Assembly: GCF_020618475.1 (NCBI RefSeq)
Contig: NZ_CP085335.1
Location: 2,046,001 to 2,110,000, forward strand
Origin: Haladaptatus halobius
Lineage (GTDB): Archaea > Halobacteriota > Halobacteria > Halobacteriales > Haladaptataceae
Direction of reading: 5' to 3'
Length of the DNA stretch: 64,000 bases
Shown here: in pieces, positions 9,298-18,299 of the stretch
How positions within the stretch are numbered: position 1 is the first letter of the stretch
Layout of the letters: the number at the start of each line of letters is the position of its first letter
Notes under the pieces: model-generated
Told to the model about the DNA's origin: nothing
Seen by the model: the letters and a program-made list of their open reading frames with translations, nothing else
The model's database searches: none
Made by a program: the position numbers and the translations under genes

Positions 9298-9350
9298 ACG
9301 AACCGACGACCGCCGATGATCGCCGAAACGAGCGCGAAGTACCGTCTCGC

Positions 9351-10187
9351 CTACCGTATCTTGCGGACGTTGCTGATGTCCAACCCGTCGTCCCGAATCT
9401 CGGTTTCGAACTGGATGATATCCTCCTCTTCGATGCGCGGGAGGACGCCCCGGAACTCGCGGACGAACATGGTTCGGGAGCGTTCGTTGCCGCGGCGCTC
9501 CCACTCGAAGCAGATGGTGCCGTCCGTCGCACCCATCAAACCACCCATCTGCGTTCCCGTGAGACACTCTCGGTCGACCAACACGAGGATGAGACCGCCC
9601 CACGCCCGCGACGCTTTCTTCATCCCCTTGACGAGCATGGTCACCTCGTCCCAGTCCACCTGTTCGTCGGGCAGCGAGATGAGGTCGGTGAGCGAGTCGA
9701 CGACGACGAGGCTACTGGAGGCGTGCTCGGTGAGATACTCGCCGAGGGCTTCGAGAACCCCCCGACGGCTGTGGCTCTGCCCGAGGTCGGCGATGGTGCG
9801 GCGCTTTGCGACGTACCAATCGCGGGGAATCGGACTCAGCCCGAAATACTCGGACGAGAGGTCTTCGAACGCTATCGACCGCGAGACGGGGTCGACCAGT
9901 TCCTCGTCGATGGTGTGGGTGATCTCCTCGTAGATCTCCGGTTCGCTGGCGGTGAACGAGACGTAGTGAATCTCGTCCGGAAGGGACGCGCGCGAATCGA
10001 TCGACCCGTAGTGAAGTTCGAACATGGCGGGGTCGACGCGTCCGATGGCGTTTATCGTGGCGCTAGTGTACGCGAACTCGCGCGCACCCGCTCCGGCGTC
10101 TCCCGCCAGCAGGACGACGCTTCCGGGCGGCGACCCGCCTCCGATGAGCGAGTCGAACTGCGAGACGCCGAACGGGACTCGGTTCAT
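9351..10187 (-). CDS. KaiC-like RecA-fold protein with degenerate Walker A
   Basis: 278 residues of the haloarchaeal KaiC/RadA-like 'HTR-like' type. The P-loop position reads GDAGAGARE (residues 29-37): Ala35 and Arg36 stand where Lys and Ser/Thr are expected, so ATP hydrolysis is doubtful. A Walker B strand (SSLVVVDSLTDL) and a late beta-hairpin region (GTICFEWERRGNE) remain. It follows the GHMP kinase-like gene by 11 bases, so the two are very probably one transcript. The role is unknown; KaiC-like proteins often act as signalling or scaffolding ATPases. Confidence 0.75.
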   Translation of the reverse strand: MNRVPFGVSQFDSLIGGGSPPGSVVLLAGDAGAGAREFAYTSATINAIGRVDPAMFELHYGSIDSRASLPDEIHYVSFTASEPEIYEEITHTIDEELVDPVSRSIAFEDLSSEYFGLSPIPRDWYVAKRRTIADLGQSHSRRGVLEALGEYLTEHASSSLVVVDSLTDLISLPDEQVDWDEVTMLVKGMKKASRAWGGLILVLVDRECLTGTQMGGLMGATDGTICFEWERRGNERSRTMFVREFRGVLPRIEEEDIIQFETEIRDDGLDISNVRKIR

Positions 10188-10198
10188 GCGACTCCCTC

Positions 10199-11191
10199 TC
10201 AGTCAGACTCCTTACCGTGTACGCTCGCATCCTGAACGTTCGCACCGCGATTACGGGGACGGGCGACCCGCACGTCTCCGCCGACGCCCGCCGTATCGAA
10301 GGCCGTCTCCGCCGCCTCGACCGCCGCGTCCGTCCGTCTCCGGGTCGTCACGCCGTACACCGCGGGACCCCACGAGGACTGACCCGCGCCGAAGACGGAC
10401 GGAGACGCTTCCATCGCCGTCACGAGTTCGCCGACCGGCGGCCGGTAGACGCCGCCCTGCTCGTCGGCGTACCACGCGCCGTTGAGGCGACCGATCTCCG
10501 CGACCGCATTCCCGAACGTCTCGGGGTCGTCGCCCGCGATGGCCGGGAGCACGCGCCGGAGGAGCGTCGCCGAAACCTCGTCCGCGATGGCGGGGTCGGC
10601 GCGCTCGACCACGGCGCGCATGCTCGCGTCCTCGTTGTCGCCGCTCCGACCCGGCTCCGCGTCGGGGAGGGCGACGACGAACCGCCAGTCGTCTGGAACG
10701 TCGTGCCGGGCCGCCACCGGCGGAACGAGCCACTCGCCGCGGTCGGGGCGGGCGGTCGTGAAGCGTTCGGTGGGGTGACCCGCGTCCACGACGAACCCGC
10801 CGGCTTCGAACGTCGAGACGCCGACGCCGCTCCGTCCGCCCCTGTCGAGCGCTGGTGCGTTCCCCCGAACGTTCGCGGGGCGGTCGTGCGCGCGGGCGAC
10901 CGCAGCGAGCACCGCCAGCGCGAGTTGCGTCCCGCTTCCGAGTCCGACATGTCCGGGGAGCGTCTCGTGGACTCGAACATCCGTGCCGGAGACCCCGAGG
11001 AGGTCGGTCGCCCGGCGGGCGTACCGGTCGGCGCGCGAGTCGTCGCACCGAACCTCGTGGGCGGTGCGAGCTTCGACCGAGACGGTCGGCGATTCCAGCG
11101 CGACCCCGAGACCGCCGTACAGTCGCTCGTGGGCGAGCGAGAGGTTCTGGAAACCGAAGTGGAGGCGCGCTCCGACCGTCACCCGTGCCAT
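10199..11191 (-). CDS. GHMP-superfamily protein, beta-RFAP synthase-like
   Basis: 330 residues. The opening VGARLHFGFQNLSLAHERLYGGLGVAL and the GHMP motif LPGHVGLGSGTQLALAV (residues 78-94) match beta-ribofuranosylaminobenzene 5'-phosphate synthase, the first committed enzyme of methanopterin synthesis in methanogens. Late conserved GAGQSSWGPAVYG is also present. Haloarchaea use folate-type carriers, so the substrate may be a related para-aminobenzoate derivative. It is the first gene of a two-gene unit with the KaiC-like protein. Confidence 0.82.
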   Translation of the reverse strand: MARVTVGARLHFGFQNLSLAHERLYGGLGVALESPTVSVEARTAHEVRCDDSRADRYARRATDLLGVSGTDVRVHETLPGHVGLGSGTQLALAVLAAVARAHDRPANVRGNAPALDRGGRSGVGVSTFEAGGFVVDAGHPTERFTTARPDRGEWLVPPVAARHDVPDDWRFVVALPDAEPGRSGDNEDASMRAVVERADPAIADEVSATLLRRVLPAIAGDDPETFGNAVAEIGRLNGAWYADEQGGVYRPPVGELVTAMEASPSVFGAGQSSWGPAVYGVTTRRRTDAAVEAAETAFDTAGVGGDVRVARPRNRGANVQDASVHGKESD

Positions 11192-11366
11192 GGCTACACG
11201 TCAGTGGAGGGGAAGAAAGGAGATTTCGGCAGTGGCAAATTACCGCGGTATGGTTCCGTCGATACTGTGCCTCTCGGACGGTATCCACCTCGAAACGGTC
11301 GGGAAGTAGCCGTGCGTATCGATCGGGGTGTCGTGATAGCCTCCTCCTTTTCCGACGGGGTTGGAA

Positions 11367-12131
11367 TCACGAGGGAATCGTCTCCGAGAACCGTTCAGGG
11401 TCCTCGTGGAAACAGTCCCCGACGACGACGGCGTCCGCCCCCGCGTCCAATATTTCTCGGGTTCGTCTTCGACTGTCGATGCCGCCACCGTAAAGAAACA
11501 CCGTGTCATCGAGGTACGTCGCCGCCGCCTCGACGTCGTCGGGGCCGCCGTAGGCTCCGGAGTATTCGAGGTAAAACACGGGAAAGCCGTAGAATGCTTC
11601 GGTCGCCAACGCGGCACCTGCTACCTGTTCATCCGAATAGAGTTCGGTGACGCCGGAGACCTCCGCCGCCGTCGATTCTAAATTTTGAATCACATATCCC
11701 TCGCCGATGATTTTGTCCGCCATTCGTGAGACCGCGTCGAGACCTTTAGCGGCGATCAGATCTCCGAGAACGGGCAACTCGGTTCCGAGTATTTCTTCCG
11801 GCTTGCTTCCGACTTCGGTAAAGAGGCTCACGTGCTTTCCGACGAAGTGTTCCCTGTCACCGTTGTAGACCGCGGGAATGGCGAGACGATCCGCCGCTTC
11901 AATCGTGTCCGTGGACACGTGGCTCGAACTGTACGGTTCTTGGAGGACCGGTTTGTTCGGAAAGTGGCGCTTGATCGCCCGAATCGTATCGAGCGTGTTC
12001 TCGGCGGTAACCCCGTCGGAACCACCGACGAGTACCGCGTCTGTCCGAGCGAGGATTCCCAAATCCCTCGGCAGTTCCTTCGCCGGGTCGGCTTTCGTTA
12101 CGTGGGTGATCTCATCCCAGTCCAGTTTCAT
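11367..12131 (-). CDS. Geranylgeranylglyceryl phosphate synthase family (PcrB-like) protein
   Basis: 254 residues, a TIM-barrel of the GGGP/heptaprenylglyceryl phosphate synthase family. Conserved segments are THVTKADPAKELP, DAVLVGGSDGVT, EAFYGFPVFYLEYSGAYGG and the C-terminal phosphate loop around LYGGGIDS and DAVVVGDCF. GGGPS joins sn-glycerol-1-phosphate to geranylgeranyl diphosphate, the first ether bond of archaeal lipids. Haloarchaea can carry more than one copy, so this may be the paralogue rather than the main enzyme. Confidence 0.82.
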   Translation of the reverse strand: MKLDWDEITHVTKADPAKELPRDLGILARTDAVLVGGSDGVTAENTLDTIRAIKRHFPNKPVLQEPYSSSHVSTDTIEAADRLAIPAVYNGDREHFVGKHVSLFTEVGSKPEEILGTELPVLGDLIAAKGLDAVSRMADKIIGEGYVIQNLESTAAEVSGVTELYSDEQVAGAALATEAFYGFPVFYLEYSGAYGGPDDVEAAATYLDDTVFLYGGGIDSRRRTREILDAGADAVVVGDCFHEDPERFSETIPS

Positions 12132-12243
12132 GCGTGTCGATTCAACCGAAAGACGTTAACAGTTGGTACTACTCGATCGGTCGGTCGCTACGATGCGAGT
12201 CTCCGAGCGCTTCGTCGATTTTCGCCCCCGTCGAATCGCGTAC

Positions 12244-13203
12244 TCACCCTTCGAGCGAATCCATCACGACCTCCGCCGCCCGCTCCACACCGTTCTCGTA
12301 ACTCGGGGGGGCTGGCGGGTGGCGCACCGCACGCGCGACGTGCGGAATCGAGTGTTCGACCTGAAAGCCGCGAAGCCCACGGCGTTCGATGACGCGCGAG
12401 ACGCCGTGCTGTTCGTCCGTGAAGGGGTAGATGATACAGGGCGTTCCGGCCACGGCGGCCTCCATCACGGTCGAGTAGCCCGAACAGACCACGGCGTCGG
12501 CGGCCCGAATCCACGGGAGAAGTGACGAAGCACATTTCCAGTCGTCGTCCCCGACAAGCGTGACGGTGTGCCCTTCGTTCCGAAGCGCCCGCGCGAGTTC
12601 TATGAAGTTCGTCGAGTAGGTGCTCGGGACGACGAGGACGCCCACGTCGTCCGGCGCCGTTTCGCCGTTCGGTTCGAGCGCGATGGGCGGGATGTGGACG
12701 ACGCCCGGCGGGTCGCCTCGATCCGGCGGCCAGACGGCCGGGAAGAGGAACGCGCGGGCGACGGAGAGCTGATAGCGGTTGAGGAGCCACGTGAACCCCT
12801 GTTCGACGGCAGCGTCGTAGTAGGAGGCGGCGTTGTGCGTGAGCACGTACAGCGGCGTGTCGGTACACTGGGCCGCCATCGCCGCGAACATGTCGTCGGT
12901 GACGAGAGCGTCGGGGTCTTCCCGGCGAAGCCAGCGGGCGAAATCGAAGACCCGCCTCGCACTGTTGGGAACGCTTCGCGTCAACACGTCGAACAGCGAC
13001 CCGCCCTGATAGTCGCCGATGTAATCGACCGTCGCCGGACGGTACACCTCGTACCCGTTGTGCTCGATGAACTGCGATCCCGGCCCACCCCCCGCGAGAA
13101 CGATATCGGTTTCCGGCCCTTCCAGTGCCTGTGCCACCGCGAGCATCCGGGTTGCGTGACCAGCGCCCTCCGGATAGTGAGCGATGGCGACGGTCCGGCT
13201 CAT
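12244..13203 (-). CDS. MurG/UGT-like glycosyltransferase (COG1819 type)
   Basis: 319 residues from the ATG at 13201-13203 (MSRTVAIAHYPEGAGHATRM). A start 33 codons upstream is excluded because the TATA box at 13231-13239 would lie inside it. The N-terminal half has the GEGAGH-like acceptor loop; the C-terminal half has VCSGYSTVMEAAVAGTPCII, the donor-nucleotide site of GT1/GT28 enzymes. It probably transfers a sugar from a nucleotide donor to a lipid or envelope glycan. No glycan cluster is adjacent. Confidence 0.8.
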   Translation of the reverse strand: MSRTVAIAHYPEGAGHATRMLAVAQALEGPETDIVLAGGGPGSQFIEHNGYEVYRPATVDYIGDYQGGSLFDVLTRSVPNSARRVFDFARWLRREDPDALVTDDMFAAMAAQCTDTPLYVLTHNAASYYDAAVEQGFTWLLNRYQLSVARAFLFPAVWPPDRGDPPGVVHIPPIALEPNGETAPDDVGVLVVPSTYSTNFIELARALRNEGHTVTLVGDDDWKCASSLLPWIRAADAVVCSGYSTVMEAAVAGTPCIIYPFTDEQHGVSRVIERRGLRGFQVEHSIPHVARAVRHPPAPPSYENGVERAAEVVMDSLEG

Positions 13204-13230
13204 GGGGAAGTGTCTACCCTCCCGTGGCAA

Positions 13231-13239
13231 GTATATTTG
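13231..13239 (-). promoter_or_regulatory. TATA box of glycosyltransferase gene
   Basis: On the minus strand AAATATAC is 28-36 bases upstream of the ATG at 13203, implying a near-leaderless transcript. It fixes the gene start at 13203 rather than 13302. Confidence 0.6.
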
Positions 13240-13443
13240 GATTTTGTGAGTTCGCCCGCAAACTGAGCGGAGCGACGGAGTGCAGTCGATGAACCGAAGC
13301 ATCGCACGATATCGTCGAAGGGTCGACCGTGCGACGAGCGACCGCCGCGAAAGCTGGTCTGACGGATTCCGTGCAAGCCAATGCGGATTGATACCATACG
13401 GTACAGCTACCGTCCTGCCGGTGGTACGTCCGCGGGGGATAGA

Positions 13444-13746
13444 ATGCTATTCGTTGCCACACTCACCCACAGCCCGGAACGGTGCTGGGCGCGCGAGGAG
13501 AACGAACGAAAGGCGGAAGAGTGGATCGAAGGGATGGAATCGAAAGCCGACCAGTCCGGCGTCGAACTGCACGGCGCGTACGTCACGCCGAACGAACACA
13601 CGTTCTACTTCGTCCTCGCGGCGGACGAATTCGGCGCGGTGTCGGAGTTCCTCGGACCGCCGTTGCTCCACGACCACGACGCGCACATCGCGCCGGTGTT
13701 GTCGTTCGAACAGGCCGCCGACGCCGTGCTCGAAGAGGGACGATAG
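13444..13746 (+). CDS. Small conserved YCII/DUF3303-like dimeric alpha-beta barrel protein
   Basis: 100 residues from ATG at 13444 (MLFVATLTHSPERCWAREEN). The pattern of an opening beta strand, a long charged helix (KAEEWIEGMESKADQSG), then a strand with HGAYVTPNEHTFYFVLAAD and a closing helix EQAADAVLEEG matches the ferredoxin-like alpha-beta barrel group (DUF3303, GYD, YCII). Function unknown. Upstream in-frame codons to 13381 lack family resemblance, so the inner ATG is chosen. Confidence 0.65.
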   Translation: MLFVATLTHSPERCWAREENERKAEEWIEGMESKADQSGVELHGAYVTPNEHTFYFVLAADEFGAVSEFLGPPLLHDHDAHIAPVLSFEQAADAVLEEGR

Positions 13747-13775
13747 GCGTCTTCTTTTCGACTTCGACAGAAAAG

Positions 13776-13846
13776 TGGGACCGCCGAGAGTCGAACTCGG
13801 GTCCTACGGACCCCATCCGCAGAGGATACCACTACCCCACGGTCCC
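13776..13846 (-). tRNA. tRNA-Pro (anticodon GGG)
   Basis: Read on the minus strand, a 71-base cloverleaf: acceptor GGGACCG/CGGTCCC, D arm GGGT...ATCC, anticodon stem TGCGG/CCGTA around loop ATGGGGT giving anticodon GGG, and T arm CCGAG-TTCGACT-CTCGG. The discriminator is A and CCA is not encoded. A T-rich CTTTTCTG follows the 3' end as a likely terminator, and CTTAAC about 30 bases upstream is the probable TATA element. Confidence 0.93.
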
Positions 13847-13889
13847 GCGCGTTTCGAGAGAGGCGTGTCCCCGAGTTAAGCCCTTCGTT

Positions 13890-14948
13890 TCACTCCCGTT
13901 CGCGCGGGACGACGAGGTCGCCGTCGTCCCGCACCGCCAGACTGGCGAGGGGGTCGTTCTCGTACGCCGCGACGCCGTGATACCGTCCGACGACGTAGCC
14001 GTCGTGGTCGCTCTCGACCGTCGCCTTGTGCTCGCCGTGGGGGGTCACGATGTCGGCGATGGCGTCGCCCTCCTCGAAGGTGTCCCCCGCCTCGACGCGG
14101 TGGCGAACGATTCCCGGCGCGTCGGTGTGTGGGTGAACCGCGCGCTTGACCGGGAACTCCACGGGCGCTTCGAGTCCCGTCGGTTCGGGGCCGCCGGGGA
14201 GCATGTCGAGTTCCCGCATGACGTTCAACAGCCCCGTCATGCCCTCGGCGCGGGTGTCCTCCTCGACCACCTCGAAGCCGCCGAGTTCGACCGTGAAGGC
14301 GGGGATTCCGGCGTTGTTGAGCGCCGCGCCCGCGGTCGAACGCTGGAGGTTCTGCTCGACGTACTCCTCAGCGGTGTACTCGTTGACGACCGGGAAGTCG
14401 TAGGCGTCGACGAGTCGTTCGAGTTCGCCCGCCAGTTCGCGGGCTTCGTCCTCGCTTCGCTTCTCGCCGTAGAGCACCCTGTCCCGGATGACGAACGGAA
14501 TCGACCCGACCTGCGCGGTGTGGAGGTCGACCAGCGCGTCCGCCGACTCCTCAAAGGCGTCGTAGATTCGCCCGTCGATGAGTTCCTGTACGCGAGGCGG
14601 GCGCAACCCCTCGGCGTCGGGGTCGGGGAAGTAACGATTCGGGTCGTCGCCGTGGTAGTACGAGGTTCGGTTCGTCCGGCGGAGACCCGCCGGGTTGAGA
14701 TTGGGGAGACAGACCACGGTGCCCCGAACCCGCGATTCGAGGTTCGCTTTCATCACGTCCTGCGCCGTGGCGAGGGCGGTCACCTCGTTGCCGTGAATCG
14801 ACGCGGTTATCCAGAGCGTCGGGCCGTCTTCCTCGCCCTCGGTGACGAGCACCGGAAGTCGTTCGGGAGAGCCGGTCGGAAGGTCAGTAACGTCCAGCCA
14901 CCCGGTGACGAGTTCGCCGGGCTTCGATTCCGCGGTGCCGACTTGCAT
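13890..14948 (-). CDS. Succinylglutamate desuccinylase/aspartoacylase family deacylase
   Basis: 352 residues from the ATG at 14946-14948 (MQVGTAESKPGELV). The M14-like zinc ligands are His52 and Glu55 in ASIHGNEVTA and His143 in VDLHTAQ. The carboxy-terminal domain from about residue 260 is a beta-barrel with the lipoyl-like GEHKATVESDHDGYVV. The family removes acyl groups from amino acids or related amides; the substrate is unknown. A paralogue lies at 29488-30453. Confidence 0.85.
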   Translation of the reverse strand: MQVGTAESKPGELVTGWLDVTDLPTGSPERLPVLVTEGEEDGPTLWITASIHGNEVTALATAQDVMKANLESRVRGTVVCLPNLNPAGLRRTNRTSYYHGDDPNRYFPDPDAEGLRPPRVQELIDGRIYDAFEESADALVDLHTAQVGSIPFVIRDRVLYGEKRSEDEARELAGELERLVDAYDFPVVNEYTAEEYVEQNLQRSTAGAALNNAGIPAFTVELGGFEVVEEDTRAEGMTGLLNVMRELDMLPGGPEPTGLEAPVEFPVKRAVHPHTDAPGIVRHRVEAGDTFEEGDAIADIVTPHGEHKATVESDHDGYVVGRYHGVAAYENDPLASLAVRDDGDLVVPRERE

Positions 14949-15041
14949 ACCGTGAGAGAGTTCCGCGGGTGCTAAAAGCCCGTGTGTCGCGGCAGGGAGC
15001 GAAACGAAGCGATGATATCGTTGGAATTTCGACGGTACAGG

Positions 15042-15410
15042 ATGAGCACACCGACGCTCCAGCGAATCGACTGCGTGCTGTACACCGTGCCGGAAGCCGA
15101 CTTGGACTCGGCGAAGGCGTATTACGAGAACGTGCTCGACCTCGAAAAAATCTGGGAACGCCCCGGCCAAGCCGGGTTTCGGATGGGGGGCCACGGGGAA
15201 GGTATCGCGGAGATCGTCCTCTCGGCCGAGATGGACGTACCGTAAGGGCTCGTCCATTATCTCGTGGAGAACGTGCGGGAGACGGTGGACTACTTCTCGG
15301 AACGCGGGTACGAGGTCGTTCACGGACCGGAGGAGATTTCGGTCGGGAGCGTGGCGACGATTCGAAACGAGTGGGGCCACGAGTTCGACGTGCTGGATTT
15401 CCAGGATTAG
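15042..15410 (+). pseudogene. VOC/glyoxalase-fold protein broken by an in-frame TAA
   Basis: From the ATG at 15042 the frame encodes MSTPTLQRIDCVLYTVPEAD... up to TAA at 15243-15245, and then the same frame resumes with GLVHYLVENVRETVDYF and ends EFDVLDFQD before TAG at 15408-15410. Together the halves make one vicinal-oxygen-chelate domain of about 122 residues, normal for the family. The first half alone lacks half the metal site. No second start precedes the distal part, so the gene is probably dead. Its 3' end overlaps truB. Confidence 0.8.
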
Positions 15411-16279
15411 ACCAACACGCGCTCCAACTCCACGACTTCACCCGTCTCGGCCTCGGCATCGCCGACCATCCTGCCGAGACAGATCGCCGCACCGTTCGGC
15501 GTGAAGCAGGCGACCAGTTGGTTTCGCTCCGCGTCGTCCGCGTCGATGACGCCGGGCGCGTACACCTGCGCGCCGTGTGCCACTTCCTCCGCCGCGCTCG
15601 GTGCGACCGTCACGCTCGGAAGGTGGGTCAGTGCGCGCTCCGCCGGCTGAACGGTCTCGCGCAACCAGTCGTCCGTTCCTTCCTCGCGCCATCGACCGAG
15701 GGCGTCCGAGAGGTCGTGGAGCGTCACGAGGTCAGTGTCGTCGAACGGGTCGGTCGCGGTTCTGCGGAGGTGGCCCATGTGCGCGCCCGTCCCGAGCGCG
15801 AGGCCGAGGTCGTGGCAGAGTTTTCGGACGTAGGTGCCGCTCTCGCACCGGATCCGGAGGAGCGCCTGCCTGTCGCGGAGTTCGAGCACGTCTAGCTCGT
15901 GGATCTCGCGCACGCGGAGTTTGCGCGAGACGGCGCTCTTTCTGGGCGGCTTCTGGTACAGCGGCGCTTCGAACTCCGCGGCTATCGCATCGATATCGGC
16001 GGGGGGTTCGTCGTGGAGTTCGAGCACGGAGACGTACTCTTTCGACCCTTCGAGGAAGACCTGCGAGAGCCGGGTCGCCGTGCCGGTCAGGACGGGTAGA
16101 CAGCCCGTAACTTTGGGATCGAGCGTGCCCGCGTGCGCCGCCTGCTCGACGTCGCAGAGGTCGCGTACCCACGCCGCGACCTGGTGGGCCGACGGCCCGG
16201 GAGGTTTGTCGAGGTTGACGACGCCGAATTCGAGCAGGTCGGCGGGCGAGCGGTCGTCCGGTGGGCCACGAAGGGACAT
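15407..16279 (-). CDS. truB: tRNA/rRNA pseudouridine synthase (TruB/Cbf5 family)
   Basis: 290 residues. The catalytic aspartate is Asp54 in HAGTLDPKVTG; other conserved segments are VVNLDKPPGPSAHQVAAWV, KEYVSVLELH, and RIRCESGTYVRKLCHDLG. A PUA RNA-binding domain follows from about residue 205. In archaea this protein (Cbf5) acts in the H/ACA ribonucleoprotein and on tRNA U55. Its start overlaps the cmk stop by one base, so it is the distal gene of DUF106-cmk-truB. Confidence 0.93.
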   Translation of the reverse strand: MSLRGPPDDRSPADLLEFGVVNLDKPPGPSAHQVAAWVRDLCDVEQAAHAGTLDPKVTGCLPVLTGTATRLSQVFLEGSKEYVSVLELHDEPPADIDAIAAEFEAPLYQKPPRKSAVSRKLRVREIHELDVLELRDRQALLRIRCESGTYVRKLCHDLGLALGTGAHMGHLRRTATDPFDDTDLVTLHDLSDALGRWREEGTDDWLRETVQPAERALTHLPSVTVAPSAAEEVAHGAQVYAPGVIDADDAERNQLVACFTPNGAAICLGRMVGDAEAETGEVVELERVLV

Positions 16280-16857
16280 CAGAAGTCGTAGGAAACGTCG
16301 GTGATCGGCTGTTTACCCTCGTCCGCCTCGGGGTCGTAATCCTCGATGGCGGTCGCAAGCATATCGATGATGCCGTCGGTGCTCCACCGCGCGGTGTTTA
16401 TCGTGAGGTCGTAGATGGTGAGGTCGCCGATATCGATGCCGTAGTACTCGTCGTAGCGTTGGGCCTCGCTGCCCGCGCGAGCGCGGGTTTCGGTTCCAGC
16501 CTGTTCGACGGACTTACCCTCTCGGTCGGCGATGCGGGCCGCGCGCACGTCGAGCGGGGCGTCGAGCCAGATGCGGAAGTTGGCGTGTTCTCCCGCGAGC
16601 CAGCCCGCGAGTCGGGATTCGAGCACGAGGTCGTCGCGTTCGACGGCGATCTCTCGGAGTCGCCTGTCTAGGACGCGATCGATCTGACCGTCCTCCTCGG
16701 CGAGTTTGTTGAACTCCAGCGGCGTCAGGTCGCGCTCCGCGGCGAGCTCGCGGAAGATGTCGCCGCCGCTCACGTGCTCTAACCCGAACGCGTCCGCGAG
16801 TCCCTCGGCGGTCGTACTCTTCCCGCTCCCCGGCGGGCCGGAGACTGTCAGTAGCAT
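16279..16857 (-). CDS. cmk: Archaeal-type cytidylate kinase
   Basis: 192 residues. Walker A is GPPGSGKST at residues 7-15, and the CMP-binding region around [17 protein letters not shown] follows. ARIADREG and [10 protein letters not shown] are conserved LID-region segments. It phosphorylates CMP or dCMP with ATP. It lies 36 bases after the DUF106 gene and overlaps truB, the usual archaeal arrangement. Confidence 0.93.
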   Translation of the reverse strand: MLLTVSGPPGSGKSTTAEGLADAFGLEHVSGGDIFRELAAERDLTPLEFNKLAEEDGQIDRVLDRRLREIAVERDDLVLESRLAGWLAGEHANFRIWLDAPLDVRAARIADREGKSVEQAGTETRARAGSEAQRYDEYYGIDIGDLTIYDLTINTARWSTDGIIDMLATAIEDYDPEADEGKQPITDVSYDF

Positions 16858-16893
16858 ATCTCCTCTCGAACGAGGACGAAGAAAGAGGTTTTG

Positions 16894-17802
16894 TTACGTC
16901 GGCGTCGTCTGGATGTTCAGTGCCTTCCGGATGAGCTGGGTGAACGCCATCGAGCAGAGGAAGTACCAGATGATCCACGCCTGCATCGGGCCGAGGATGC
17001 CCTTTTGCCACCCGAAGGGACCGCCTGCGATTGGGAGGATGATCTGGTTCGGGACGACGGTCGGCGTTTGTCCCCCGATTCGCCAGTACATCCAGAGGAA
17101 GACGGGGATGGTGAGGAACATCGTCCACACCATCGGGCGGAACTGCTCTTTGAACATGCCAGCCTGGTCGCCCATCGCCTCCATCTGCTCCTCGCGGATG
17201 CGCTCCATCGCCTGCTCGTCGCCCTTCTCTTTCGCTTCCTTCTGGCGCTTCTGGATGTCCTTCATCCGCTGCTGGTACGCGCCCATCTTCTCCATGTTCA
17301 TCAGGTTGTCCTGCAGGAGCGTGGAGTAAAGCCCGGTCAGCATTGCGAGAATCATGATGACGACGTAGAAGGGGAGCGCCGACTCGATGGGACCCATGAA
17401 CACGTCGACTGCGCCTCCGACGACGCCTCGAACCGACTTCAGCGAGTAGCCCGCGAACAGGCCGATGCTCGCCACCGCCGCGAGTTTGTCCCACTTCGAC
17501 CACGTCGTTCCTTCCACGTCGTCCACGTCGGTCGTCGCTGCGGACGCGGTGCTCCCGCTCGAATCGTCGAGCGCGCTCTCGACTGCACCGGCGTCGGCGA
17601 GTTCGAAGCCGCGGTCGCCGTCCACGAGGATGCCCTTCTCTATCAACCGGCCCCACTGGCCGCTGGTGAGTTCGTCGCTCACGTCGCCCCACTCGACCTC
17701 GTCCGACTCCGCATCGGTGCGCTCGTACACGACCGACAGGGCGTCGGCCATCGCCGGGTCTTCGGCGATGAGCGATTCCACCTTCTGCGCTGTCCGTGCC
17801 AT
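16894..17802 (-). CDS. DUF106 membrane protein (archaeal Oxa1/YidC/EMC3-like insertase)
   Basis: 302 residues from the ATG at 17800-17802; a GTG two codons earlier is less likely. The acidic N-terminal 95 residues contain a small winged-helix-like domain (SSDELTS-type, GQWGRLIEKGILVDG). The DUF106 core then has a membrane helix near residue 135-165, a basic cytosolic coiled coil (YQQRMKDIQKRQKEAKEKGDE), and two or three more membrane helices. The family is the archaeal member of the Oxa1 superfamily and inserts membrane proteins. First gene of the DUF106-cmk-truB unit. Confidence 0.88.
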   Translation of the reverse strand: MARTAQKVESLIAEDPAMADALSVVYERTDAESDEVEWGDVSDELTSGQWGRLIEKGILVDGDRGFELADAGAVESALDDSSGSTASAATTDVDDVEGTTWSKWDKLAAVASIGLFAGYSLKSVRGVVGGAVDVFMGPIESALPFYVVIMILAMLTGLYSTLLQDNLMNMEKMGAYQQRMKDIQKRQKEAKEKGDEQAMERIREEQMEAMGDQAGMFKEQFRPMVWTMFLTIPVFLWMYWRIGGQTPTVVPNQIILPIAGGPFGWQKGILGPMQAWIIWYFLCSMAFTQLIRKALNIQTTPT

Positions 17803-18182
17803 TATCACGCGTTTGGAATCCGTCGTTAATCAACCTTCGCCATCGACACGACGAGAGGGAATTTCTTTTGCGAGGTTACTCGAGAGTTTCCTCTGATATC
17901 CTCGTCCGAACCACTTTCAAAAACTCGGTGATAGTATCCTCGAAATCCCATCAGCGTTGCCCTTGATAGCGATAGCGTCGAAGAAAGGCACCTGATGTAT
18001 GGACTTTGATAGTGTACCAGAAAGCCCTCGCGGGATAAACGAAGCACAACGAAGTAAGCACTACAGTCGAGTGACCGCAGGGAACGAGACGAAGCGCACA
18101 GTGAGACGCGCGAGTTTACCCCACTCACGGTTGCACCGTTCGCAATCGAGGCGCACTGCGCCTCTCACCCCTCGCCCTTTCA

Positions 18183-18238
18183 GTCCACCAGGAGAAGGTC
18201 CGGACGAGTTAGCGCTTCCTGTGACTAGCTGTGTGGAC
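18183..18238. repeat. Nested inverted repeat, candidate structured RNA or element end
   Basis: GTCCAC (18183-18188) pairs with GTGGAC (18233-18238), CAGG (18189-18192) with CCTG (18218-18221), and AAG (18195-18197) with CTT (18215-18217). Inside sits the self-complementary GTCCGGAC (18198-18205). The stem is preceded by CCCTTTCAGTCCACC-like sequence. Strand cannot be decided from symmetry. No known RNA family was recognised. Confidence 0.4.
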
Positions 18239-18299
18239 GCTCGGCAGCTGGCCCACCCGCCACCATGGACGTGAAAAATCCCGCGTCTCCACGACAACG

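Noticed and set aside
13890..15380. Long 496-codon form of the aspartoacylase-family gene
   Set aside because: The upstream 144 codons overlap the VOC gene antisense and lack family resemblance; ATG at 14948 gives the normal start.
17826..18128. 100-codon minus-strand ORF in the gap upstream of DUF106
   Set aside because: Residue use is unlike the acidic proteome and it contains the DUF106 promoter region; no homology recognised.
17999..18274. 91-codon plus-strand ORF across the repeat-like segment
   Set aside because: Arg/Pro/Ser-rich translation typical of non-coding GC-rich text; overlaps hairpins.
18003..18290. RNase P RNA or SRP RNA in the gap
   Set aside because: The conserved core sequences of archaeal RNase P RNA and the SRP GGAAG/GNAR loop pattern were not found, and the length is too short.
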